This document shows, piece by piece, positions 56,751-64,000 of a stretch of 64,000 nucleotides of DNA (position 1 is its first letter; each line of letters opens with the position of its first letter). Source of the DNA: Alligator mississippiensis (Eukaryota; Chordata; Crocodylia; Alligatoridae); the NCBI RefSeq assembly GCF_030867095.1, contig NC_081824.1:360797829-360861828 (forward strand), given 5' to 3'. The translations under genes were made by a program, and so were the position numbers. Under the pieces are notes generated by a model. The model ran no database searches, was not told where the DNA came from, and saw only the letters and a program-made list of their open reading frames with translations.

Positions 56751-56870
56751 CATAGAATCTTTGAAAGTACAGCTGGAAGGGACCTCAAGGGGTCATCTAG
56801 TCCAAACTCCAGCTCAAGGCAGGGTCATCCCTGACTAACCTATGCCAGTCAAGTATTAATCTAAAGGATC
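56751..56870 (-). mobile_element. CR1 LINE, extreme 3' fragment
   Basis: The plus strand shows the reversed CR1 3' terminus: catagaatc, then ctggaagggacctcaaggggtcatctagtccaa. Only the last 120 nt or so are present. Confidence 0.8.
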
Positions 56871-57238
56871 AGTTATGTATGGAAGTTATGTTTTGAGACA
56901 AATGTTGAAAAATTACTTAAAATAATAGCAATAGGAAATACATATTCTAATATAATAAAAGATTTTGTCTGTCTATCTGTCTGTCCATAATGCTTTATTC
57001 ACACTCTGACTGGTTGTCTTGACAGCTAATCACAATCCTGACTGAAACAAGCAATCAGAGTACTCTGCACAGACAGACACACAAAGCAGAGCACCACCAT
57101 GACAGAGGGACTGAGGGGCCAGATTAGGGTGGGTGAGGCCAGCACTGGAGGTGGTGGCAGCGCAGGGTGCTGGTGATGCAGTGCTGGCCTTGCCCCCCAG
57201 CTCTGGTGCATGGGGCCAGATGCAGGAGATGGATGGGG
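56871..57238. other. Spacer and GC-rich repeat flanking the full-length CR1
   Basis: A short (CTGT)n-like tract lies at 56968-56988. From about 57083 a GC-rich segment begins that resembles 62130-62205 on the far side of the CR1 (cagagc.cc.ccatga; ggtgctggtg...cagtgctggcct). The CR1 therefore appears to lie between two degenerate units of the same repeat. Confidence 0.45.
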
Positions 57239-57315
57239 GTGTGTGGGAGGCGGCAGCTGAGTGGAGCCGGGCCGGGTCAAGCCCCGCCCAGGCCCCTACT
57301 TGGCCCAGCCCCCCA

Positions 57316-57339
57316 GGGAGAGAGAGAGAGAGAGAGAGA
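57316..57339. repeat. (GA)n microsatellite
   Basis: About ten GA units follow the first 5' UTR monomer of the CR1. The second monomer at 57738 lacks them. Confidence 0.85.
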
Positions 57340-57444
57340 AGGGGGGGTACTCACCAGCCCCCCTCCAGTAAGGCAGGGTCCCTCAAATCCCGGGCAGGGC
57401 CCCCGTATTTGCCTTAAGAGCAGCTTCCTCGACGGCAGGCCCAC

Positions 57445-57456
57445 TGCGCACGCGCG
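57445..57456 (+). promoter_or_regulatory. NRF1-type site in the CR1 5' UTR
   Basis: TGCGCACGCGCG matches the NRF1 consensus YGCGCAYGCGCR at every position. It lies a few bases before a TTTAAAAG sequence, in the most CpG-rich part of the UTR. Binding is inferred. Confidence 0.5.
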
Positions 57457-57904
57457 CAGTTTAAAAGGGCCCGCCGACCGGGAATAAGCCCAGTTAGACA
57501 CGGGAGCGGCGAGAGACGCGCGGGTGAAAGCTCGCTGCGCCCCCGCTCCCCCGAAGCCCCCCAGAAACCCTCCAGCAGCCGCGGAGCCCCCCGCTGACCC
57601 CCAGCACAGCCGGGGTAAGCGGGGCCCGTGGAGAGAAGGGGCTAACCCCTTAGTGTGTGTGTGGGAGGCGGCAGCTGAGTGGAGCCGGGCCAGGTCAAGC
57701 CCCGCCCAGGCCCCTACTTCGCCCAGCCCCCCAGGGAGCCACGTGACCGGAGCAGCGCAAACAGGCTGCACAAACAGGCGCGCTTCTCTGCCGGCGCGTG
57801 AGTTTGCGCGGAGTTCGCGCGGGAGGGCGTGCGGGAGGGCGCCAGACCCTGCCTGTGCACCCCCCAGGGTAGACAGTCCCAGCCGTAGCCAGCCTACCGG
57901 AGGC

Positions 57905-59002
57905 ATGACATGGATGGGCACGCGCCGCACCCCGAGGGTCCCCTTGGGCTCCGCGGCCCCCCCCTCTGGCACCTCAGAGACGGCCACCCAGACGGAGCCC
58001 CTGGTTCCGGGCTCCACGCAGACGGAGCCCCTGGCTCTCGGCTGCGGGGGCTGCCTGTCCCTTTTTCAGGCTCTGGGGCCTGGGAGCATGGCGAGCTCCC
58101 CTTGTGGGGTCTGCTCCCTTTTGGGGTCTCTGGCACGCCAGCTGGAGGAGCTCCAGGCCACAGTCCACAGACTGCGTGCCATCAGGGACTGCGAGCAGGA
58201 GATAGACTCCTACTGCCAGGCCCTTCTCCCCCGGGAGGCGGAGGGTAGATCACAGTCTCCCTCCAGGCCAGAGGAGGACTCTGGGACCTCCTGCTATGTC
58301 CAGCCAGGGGCATGGACCAAGGTGGTCAAGGGCCCTAAGGCCCGCCGCACCAAGGCCCCACCCCCGCCACAACAGAGCAACAGATATGCACCTCTTGCTG
58401 CCCCAGCAGAGCCTGCTGAGTTGCCGGCCCCCACAGGCAACATGGGCCCAACTGCAACTCCCGCCCCTGCTCTCCCCAAGACAAAACGTAAGGTGTTTGT
58501 TGTGGGAGACTCCCTCCTGAGGGGGACGGAGGGGCCAATCTGCCACCCTGACCCCTTAGCCCGGCAAGTCTGCTGCTTCCCAGGGGCCCGCATCCGGGAC
58601 ATTGCAGAGAGGATCCCCAAGCTCCTCAAACCCACAGACCGCTATCCCATGCTCCTTATTCATGTGGGCACCAATGACACGGCTCGGAGCACTCCCAGCC
58701 AGGTCATGAGGCGCTACAGGGATTTGGGAGTGGGGCTTAAGGGTCTGGGGGCACAGGTGGTGTTCTCGTCGATCCTCCCAGTCTCAGGCTATGGGCTGAG
58801 AAGGGACAGGAGGATCTATGTGGTCAACCAAAGACTGCGGCGCTGGTGTCGTCAGGAAGGCTTTGGCTTTCATGACCACAGCCCGCTCTTTGGCGAGAGA
58901 GGCAGCGAGCTGCTGGGAAGAGATGGTCTCCACCTCTCTCCCCTAGGGAGGAGGCTCTTCTCAGCCAGACTGGCTGACCTGCTCCACCGGGCTTTAAACT
59001 AA
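57905..59002 (+). CDS. CR1 ORF1 protein with SGNH esterase domain, 365 aa
   Basis: I take the ATG at 57905 (MTWMGTRRTP) as the start. The frame is open further up to 57524, but that part is UTR-like and Pro/Arg-rich. The N-terminal third has paired Cys motifs (CGGC and CGVC) followed by a short helical, Leu-rich region (LARQLEELQATVHRL). The C-terminal half is an SGNH hydrolase: GDS with Ser203, HVGTND with Gly255 and Asn257, and DGLH with Asp340 and His343, so the catalytic set is complete. CR1 ORF1 proteins are known to carry such an esterase domain; its substrate and role in retrotransposition are not settled. The protein ends RALN, encoded by GCT TTA AAC TAA, which includes the candidate slippery heptamer. 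Confidence 0.88.
   Translation: MTWMGTRRTPRVPLGSAAPPSGTSETATQTEPLVPGSTQTEPLALGCGGCLSLFQALGPGSMASSPCGVCSLLGSLARQLEELQATVHRLRAIRDCEQEIDSYCQALLPREAEGRSQSPSRPEEDSGTSCYVQPGAWTKVVKGPKARRTKAPPPPQQSNRYAPLAAPAEPAELPAPTGNMGPTATPAPALPKTKRKVFVVGDSLLRGTEGPICHPDPLARQVCCFPGARIRDIAERIPKLLKPTDRYPMLLIHVGTNDTARSTPSQVMRRYRDLGVGLKGLGAQVVFSSILPVSGYGLRRDRRIYVVNQRLRRWCRQEGFGFHDHSPLFGERGSELLGRDGLHLSPLGRRLFSARLADLLHRALN
58993..58999 (+). promoter_or_regulatory. Candidate -1 programmed frameshift site (T TTA AAC)
   Basis: In the ORF1 frame the last sense codons are TTA AAC, preceded by T, and the stop TAA follows at once (59000-59002). U UUA AAC is a well-known efficient -1 slippery heptamer. A -1 slip here enters exactly the ORF2 frame. 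G-rich sequence (GGGGGACGGGGGG, 59010-59022) begins 10 nt downstream, a usual distance for a stimulatory structure. Frameshifting itself is inferred. Confidence 0.65.
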
Positions 59003-61917
59003 GCCCGCTGGGGGACGGGGGGACGACCGCCACTGCTGGCCCGCTGAACAATCCTTGCAAAGCCAGCGGATCATGGCACTCAAGGGAGCCCACCCCAGCC
59101 CCAGCCCTGGTAAAATCTGTGGGCAAGGAAGGAGCCCCCCAGGGGGCGCTTGCCTGCCTGTACACAAATGCCAGGAGCTTGGGGAATAAGCAGGAGGAGC
59201 TCATCCTCCTGCTCAGTGCAAACAATTACGATGTCATAGGGATCACGGAGACCTGGTGGGACTCCACCCATGACTGGACCACGGGGATAGATGACTATAC
59301 CCTGTACAGGAGGGATCGTGTAGAGAAAAGGGGCGGGGGTGTAGCTCTCTATGTTAAGGAAAGCTACACGTCCCTGCAAGCCGATATTGGCGACCAGGGT
59401 GGACGGCTGGAGACCCTCTGGGTTAAAATCCATGGGGAACACAGCACAGGGGACACAATGGTGGGAGTCTATTACAGACCTCCCACCCAAAGTCCTGAGC
59501 TAGACCAGGAGTTTGCCCGGGAACTGGCTGAGGCAGCTTGCTCCAGGACCATGGTTGTCATGGGTGACTTCAATTACCCAGACATCTCGTGGGAGGATCG
59601 CTCAGCAAAATCTGAGCAGTCGCAGAGCTTCCTCTCGTGCGTGGATGACCTCTACCTGACTCAAGAAGTCTATGGGCCAACGAGAGGCAAAGCGCTGCTC
59701 GACCTGGTGCTGGCTACTGGGGAGGACCTAGTCGGCGACCTAGTGATCGATGGGAAGCTGGGTGACAGCGACCACGAGCTGATCACCTTCACCATCCGCC
59801 AAAAAGCTGGCAAGTCGGTCAGCAACACGCAAGTCCTTGACTTCAGGAAAGCCGACTTTGACAAGCTCAGGAGGCTTGTCAGTGAGGCCCTAAGGGACTG
59901 TGACCGCAGGGAGAGGGGAGTTCAAGAAGAGTGGTTGCTCCTCAAGGGAGCGATCCTCAATGCACAAACTAAGTCTATTCCATCTCGGAGGAAAGGCAGC
60001 AAGAGGGCACAGCAGCCCCCCTGGCTCTCCAGGGACCTAGCAGACCTCCTGAGGCTAAAAAGAAAGGCCTACAAAGGATGGAGGATGGGAGTCACCTCCA
60101 AGGAGGATTATTCTGCACTGGTCCGGTCCTGTAGGGAGCTGACCAGGAAAGCCAAGGCTGCAACTGAACTCCAACTAGCTTTGAGCATCAAGGGCAATAA
60201 AAAGTCCTTTTTCGGATATGTGGGGAGCCGGAGGAAAAGCAGGGGCAACGTTGGACCCCTGCTGAACCAGATGGGGCAACTGACAACTGAAGCCCAGGAA
60301 AAAGCCAACCTATTAAATAGGTACTTTGCGTCGGTCTTTCATCAGCCCCATGGGACGCCTGTGCCTGCTACAGGGCCGGGAAGTCCGGGTGAGGGTGATC
60401 CCCTGCCCTCCATTAATGCTGACTTTGTGAAGGAACATCTTGAGAAGCTGGATACCTTCAAGTCAGCCGGCCCTGACAATCTTCACCCCAGGGTACTCAA
60501 GGAGCTGGCGAACATCATAACCCAGCCTCTAGCGGGGATCTTTGAAAACTCTTGGCGCTCTGGGGTAGTGCCCGAAGACTGGAAGAAGGCCAACGTGGTG
60601 CCTATCTTCAAGAAAGGGAGGAAAGTGGATCCGGCTAACTATAGGCCCATCAGCCTGACTTCTATCCCGGGGAAGATCTTAGAAAAGTTTATTAAGGAGG
60701 CCATCCTTAATGGACTGGCCGACGCCAACATCTTAAGGGATAGCCAGCACAGGTTTGTTGCGGGTAGGTCTTGCTTGACCAATCTCATTTCCTTCTACGA
60801 CCAGGTGACCTATCACCTGGACAAGGGAGATGAGATTGATGTCATATATCTTGACTTCAAAAAAGCCTTCGATCTGGTGTCCCATGATCGTCTTTTGGAG
60901 AAACTGGCCAATTGTCGCCTTGGGTCCCCCATGATCCACTGGCTGGAAAATTGGCTCCGGGGTCGGACCCAGAGGGTAGTAATTGATGGAAGTCACTCAT
61001 CGTGGTGTCCTGTGACCAGTGGGGTCCCCCAGGGCTCTGTCCGTGGACCCATACTGTTCAACATCTTCATTAATGATGTGGACACTGGAGTCAGAAGCGG
61101 ACTGGCCAAGTTCGCCGATGACACCAAACTTTGGGGCAAAGCATCCACGCCAGAAGACAGGCGGGTGATCCAGGCTGACCTGGACAGGCTCAGCAAGTGG
61201 GCGGATGAGAATCTGATGGTGTTCAACGCCGATAAATGCAAGGTTCTCCACCTTGGGAAAAAAAACCCGCAGCATCCTTATAGGCTCGGCAGTGCTATGT
61301 TGGTTAGCACTATGGAAGAAAGAGACTTGGGGGTCATCATTGACCACAAGATGAACATGAGCCTGCAATGCGATGCTGCGGCTAGTAAAGCGACCAAAAC
61401 GCTGGCTTGCATCCATAGATGCTTCTCAAGCAAATCCCGGGACGTCATTCTCCCCCTGTACTCGGCCTTAGTGAGGCCGCAGCTGGAGTACTGCATCCAG
61501 TTTTGGGCTCCACAATTCAAAAAGGATGTGGAGAAGGTTGAGAGAGTCCAGAGAAGAGCCACGCGCATGATCAGAGGTCAGGGAAGCAGACCCTACGATG
61601 ACAGGTTGAGAGCCCTGGGGCTCTTTAGCCTGGAAAAGCGCAGGCTCAGGGGTGATCTGATGGCCACCTACAAGTTTATCAGGGGTGACCACCAGTATCT
61701 AGGGGAACGTTTGTTCACCAGAGCGCCCCAAGGGATGACGACTAGGTCGAATGGTCATAAACTACTACAAGACCGTTTCAGGCTGGACATAAGGAAGAAT
61801 TTCTTCACTGTCCGAGCCCCCAAGGTCTGGAACAGCCTGCCGCCGGAGGTTGTTCAAGCGCCTTCATTGAACACCTTCAAGATGAAACTGGATGCTTATC
61901 TTGCTGGGATCCTATGA
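58993..61917 (+). CDS. CR1 ORF2: endonuclease-reverse transcriptase, read in -1 frame from ORF1
   Basis: The frame is open from 58978 to the stop at 61917. No ATG occurs in it before the endonuclease domain (59119 is a GTG), so I start it at the slippery site: 974 codons as a -1 extension of ORF1. APE-type endonuclease: NARSLGNK, ITETWWDSTHDW, GDFNYPDISW, SDHELITF. Reverse transcriptase: [50 protein letters not shown] (catalytic Asp pair at 61117-61122). The CR1-type C-terminal region follows (RRATRMIRGQ, GLFSLEKRRLRGDL). The protein would nick the target and reverse-transcribe the CR1 RNA. Possible weakening changes are Arg for Gly in QHRFVAG and Arg for Leu in GSVRGP. Confidence 0.85.
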   Translation, partial: FKLSPLGDGGTTATAGPLNNPCKASGSWHSREPTPAPALVKSVGKEGAPQGALACLYTNARSLGNKQEELILLLSANNYDVIGITETWWDSTHDWTTGIDDYTLYRRDRVEKRGGGVALYVKESYTSLQADIGDQGGRLETLWVKIHGEHSTGDTMVGVYYRPPTQSPELDQEFARELAEAACSRTMVVMGDFNYPDISWEDRSAKSEQSQSFLSCVDDLYLTQEVYGPTRGKALLDLVLATGEDLVGDLVIDGKLGDSDHELITFTIRQKAGKSVSNTQVLDFRKADFDKLRRLVSEALRDCDRRERGVQEEWLLLKGAILNAQTKSIPSRRKGSKRAQQPPWLSRDLADLLRLKRKAYKGWRMGVTSKEDYSALVRSCRELTRKAKAATELQLALSIKGNKKSFFGYVGSRRKSRGNVGPLLNQMGQLTTEAQEKANLLNRYFASVFHQPHGTPVPATGPGSPGEGDPLPSINADFVKEHLEKLDTFKSAGPDNLHPRVLKELANIITQPLAGIFENSWRSGVVPEDWKKANVVPIFKKGRKVDPANYRPISLTSIPGKILEKFIKEAILNGLADANILRDSQHRFVAGRSCLTNLISFYDQVTYHLDKGDEIDVIYLDFKKAFDLVSHDRLLEKLANCRLGSPMIHWLENWLRGRTQRVVIDGSHSSWCPVTSGVPQGSVRGPILFNIFINDVDTGVRSGLAKFADDTKLWGKASTPEDRRVIQADLDRLSKWADENLMVFNADKCKVLHLGKKNPQHPYRLGSAMLVSTMEERDLGVIIDHKMNMSLQCDAAASKATKTLACIHRCFSSKSRDVILPLYSALVRPQLEYCIQFWAPQFKKDVEKVERVQRRATRMIRGQGSRPYDDRLRALGLFSLEKRRLRGDLMATYKFIRGDHQYLGERLFTRAPQGMTTRSNGHKLLQDRFRLDIRKNFFTVRAPKVWNSLPPEVVQAPSLNTFKMKLDAYLAGIL

Positions 61918-62010
61918 CCCCAGCTGACGTCCTGCCCTTTGGGCGGGGGGCTGGACTCGATGATCTTCCGAGGTCCCTTCCAGCCCTAATGTCTATGAAA
62001 TCTATGAAAT

Positions 62011-62700
62011 ATGAGACCAGAGGTGGAGCAGCGGCACTGCGGGGTGCTGGGTGGCAGTGCTCCATCCTCTCCTGCCTCCCCCATCAATCATGACAAGCAA
62101 CAGTGAGGACGGACTGGGAGGGCAGAGCGCCGCCATGATGGCAGAGATGGAGGGACAGAGTGGGGTGCTGGTGGTACAGCACTGGCCTCACCCCCGCAAC
62201 TTTGGCCTTGCCACCACCACCACCAGGCCTCCAAAATGTCAGAAGGGAGGGAGAGGAAGGGGGGAAGGGAAACAGAAAGTGGGGGCACAGTGGTGGCGCC
62301 TTGCAGCTGGGCCCTGGGAACAGTTGGGAGGGAGGGAGGGAGGGAGGGAGGGAGGGAGGGAGGGAGGGAGGGAGAGAGGGAGGGTGGGGAGCCGGGGGGT
62401 GGTGAAAGTGTGTGGCCAGACACACAGCAGCACCAGCATGGGGTGCTGGGTGATGGCTGCAGCTGCCATGTATAAGCTTCCTTCCATCCCCCATGCCTGG
62501 GAGGCAGCAGCACCGTGGGGTAGAGTACCAGGAGGGTGGAAGGTGCATGGGGCCAGAAGCAGTGCAGTGGCAGCACAGGGCGGTGGGTGGTGGCACTCCA
62601 TCCCTGCCCTCCACTTTCATTCTTGACAGGCAATTAGCTAGTAGTTCTATAAAAACTGGACTAGTGTTTAACACTCATTTACAATTCAATTTGTACTTCC
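62011..62700. other. GC-rich repeat-like segment downstream of the CR1
   Basis: No coding gene: open frames on both strands result from GC-rich and GGGA repeats. The part at 62130-62205 resembles 57083-57210 upstream of the CR1. A further block at 62430-62600 repeats similar wording (gggtgctgggtgatgg; gcagcagcacc). Confidence 0.45.
62325..62373. repeat. (GGGA)n microsatellite
   Basis: About twelve tandem GGGA units, continuing into a less regular purine tract to about 62390. Confidence 0.9.
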
Positions 62701-64000
62701 ATTGTTCCTGAAATGTAAATTTCATGTCCAATTTTGATTAGATGAATTTTCCATTATCCAATTTGTAATTGCAGGCTGGTACTCACTGGCTCAGGATATG
62801 TACAGGTTCAACTACTTGCAATGGAATACCAGTTGCACACTATGACTATGAAATGCACCCACAAAGAAGCTTTCCTTCTGAAAATATACCACCAAATGTC
62901 AGCCTGAGGATAATTTCAATTTGGTTAGTTTGATTATAATGTCATTTTACATGCATTCATAATGAGAAACCAATGCTAGAAAATCTGAGACATATTTGGA
63001 GATACTACTATGTCAACCTATCTGACTCTGGTGTCAGAATATAACTATTAATCTATTACAAGAATGTACTGGCAGTGGTAAAATGATGTGTTTCTGGTAT
63101 CTGAAACATAGTTCCAAACAAAAATATATTAAGAATGAATTTTACATTATTATTCATACCTCTGAGTCATAGATTTTAACAACAGAAGGAAGCATTATAA
63201 TAAGTTACTTGATTTTTTTTTATAACAAGTCATAACGTCTCATACAGCAATTCCTAACATACAAAAAATGTTGTTCTGTACCAGGTAATGTAAAAATCTT
63301 AATTTTCATCTTCTTTGGCAATGCCCCAAAACAGGTGAGGATGATTGTCTTCCATGATTGTCTTATCTGTGTGTCCAAAGGTCAAAGGCCTATCTGGGAT
63401 TGACAGAATCTACTGAAGCTCAGACGTGTTTCCATGGGGGGGCACTGAATTCTTGATTTGATCCACAACACACTGTTTCTGCTGCTTCCACTTTTCTATC
63501 TCCTCTTGTTGTCACAAGAGTTCAAAGTACTGAGTTCCCTGCAACAGACTCTTCCTCCATTTGTGTAAAATCTTAATGGGCTCAGTAACATGTGGTTAAA
63601 CTCCAGCATCTCCTTTACAACATTATCAGCTTTACAGATTCTTTTTATTTACTTTTTGGCTTTCAAGCCTTCACTTTGATTACATTGTCAGGCCTCTTTC
63701 CACAAGCAGAAGGCTAACAGAAATGAAAGGTGAAAGCACAGATAAAAGTGACAATTTTTGCCTGATCTGGCCCCCATGAAAGCACTGTAGAGCCATGACC
63801 AAACAGAAGTGCACGACTGCAGAGTGCTTTAAAAGGGCCTGATGCCACAACAATCTAAACCCTCATTGCATGAGGGTTCAAATGAAGACGCTCCAAAATG
63901 GAGCACCTTCAATAACTTGTTTCTGCACATGCTGGGAGAAGCATTGGGCTGATACACTTCAGCCCTTCTTCCAGTGCTGTCTTTAGAATGGGAGGGGGGG
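62701..64000. other. AT-rich noncoding stretch to the window end
   Basis: I see no open frame with a domain, no CR1 end and no hairpin element. It may be unique sequence. Confidence 0.4.

Larger units (their letters stand above)
57239..57738 (+). promoter_or_regulatory. CR1 5' UTR / promoter region with direct repeat
   Basis: An 80-85 bp segment (starting GTGTGTGGGAGGCGGCAGC) at 57239-57319 recurs at 57655-57738 with about two changes. Between them lie a GA microsatellite (57316-57339), a CpG-dense block and a TTTAAAAG sequence at 57460-57467. This looks like a CpG-island-type promoter with monomer duplication. Promoter function is inferred. Confidence 0.55.
57239..62010 (+). mobile_element. 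Full-length CR1 LINE with intact ORF1 and ORF2
   Basis: The element consists of a GC- and CpG-rich 5' UTR with a duplicated 80-bp segment, ORF1 (57905-59002), ORF2 in the -1 frame (open 58978-61917), and a 3' UTR of about 95 nt that ends in two ATCTATGAA-type units at 61990-62010. Both frames are uninterrupted. Compared with other CR1s in the window, two RT-block changes stand out: QHRFVAG for QHGFVAG, and GSVRGP for GSVLGP. The total of about 4.8 kb fits a complete amniote CR1. Most CR1 copies are strongly 5'-truncated, so a complete one is unusual. Confidence 0.9.

Noticed and set aside
57277..58017. A 246-codon minus-strand frame over the CR1 5' end
   Set aside because: It lies antisense to the UTR and ORF1, is Gly/Pro/Ala-rich and has no domain. 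The plus strand explains the region.
59119..61917. CR1 ORF2 starting as an independent ORF at 59119
   Set aside because: That codon is GTG. The frame is open upstream into the ORF1 end without any ATG, so a start there is unsupported.
62084..62674. Overlapping frames of 180-196 codons on both strands near 62 kb
   Set aside because: They run through the GGGA microsatellite and GC-rich repeat, giving Pro/Ser/Leu or Gly/Arg/Glu runs typical of repeat translation.
1..64000. tRNA genes, CRISPR arrays, bacterial-type operons or phage genes
   Set aside because: Nothing in the sequence suggests a prokaryotic origin, and no tRNA cloverleaf was noticed. A tRNAscan-SE run would settle the tRNA point.

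Overview
The window looks like nuclear DNA of a sauropsid reptile, most likely a crocodilian, with a turtle as the alternative. The reasons are the abundance of CR1 LINEs in several age classes, hAT and Harbinger-type non-autonomous DNA transposons with long hairpins, and an AT-rich intron-free background. I find no convincing host protein-coding gene. Every long reading frame belongs to a retrotransposon, or is an antisense shadow of one.

Layout. 1-1960: AT-rich flank with fold-back repeats. 1962-21816: a GC-rich array of three near full-length, head-to-tail Tx1/L1-like non-LTR retrotransposons (copies A, B and C, all read on the minus strand), joined by short GAAA-type microsatellites. 21836-21922: directly upstream of the array in its sense direction lies an exact-looking first 87 nt of the spliceosomal U6 snRNA. 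21923-30042: repeat-rich noncoding DNA with a 5'-truncated CR1 (23866-25482) and a hAT element with perfect 8-bp target duplications (28329-29225). 30043-33732: two more minus-strand CR1s, the first keeping a 583-codon open RT frame. 33840-35200: remnant of another L1/Tx1-like LINE. 36610-38797: hairpin-rich MITE-like elements. 39781-40020: a fold-back with a GATA tract at its centre. 43430-49118: a three-level nest (old LINE, interrupted by a hAT, interrupted by a nearly full-length CR1). 51000-57000: small CR1 and MITE fragments. 57239-62010: a full-length CR1 on the plus strand with intact ORF1 (SGNH esterase) and ORF2 (endonuclease plus reverse transcriptase). 62011-64000: GC-rich and GGGA repeats, then AT-rich unique-looking DNA.

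How the parts work together. In the Tx1-like unit, ORF1 carries a CCHC zinc knuckle for RNA binding. ORF2 carries an APE-type endonuclease, a YADD reverse transcriptase and a C-terminal Cys-His motif. The 3' end has AATAAA followed by a TTTC-type tail. Copies B and C are close to identical, and each ORF2 has a single inactivating lesion. Copy A is older. In the CR1 unit, ORF2 has no ATG before its endonuclease domain. It lies in the -1 frame relative to ORF1, and ORF1 ends in a T TTA AAC heptamer directly before its stop codon. The same arrangement is kept in the independent CR1 copy in the nest, which suggests programmed -1 frameshifting. This heptamer and the U6-headed Tx1 array are the two most interesting signals. 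All family assignments rest on motif recognition by eye; no database search was run.
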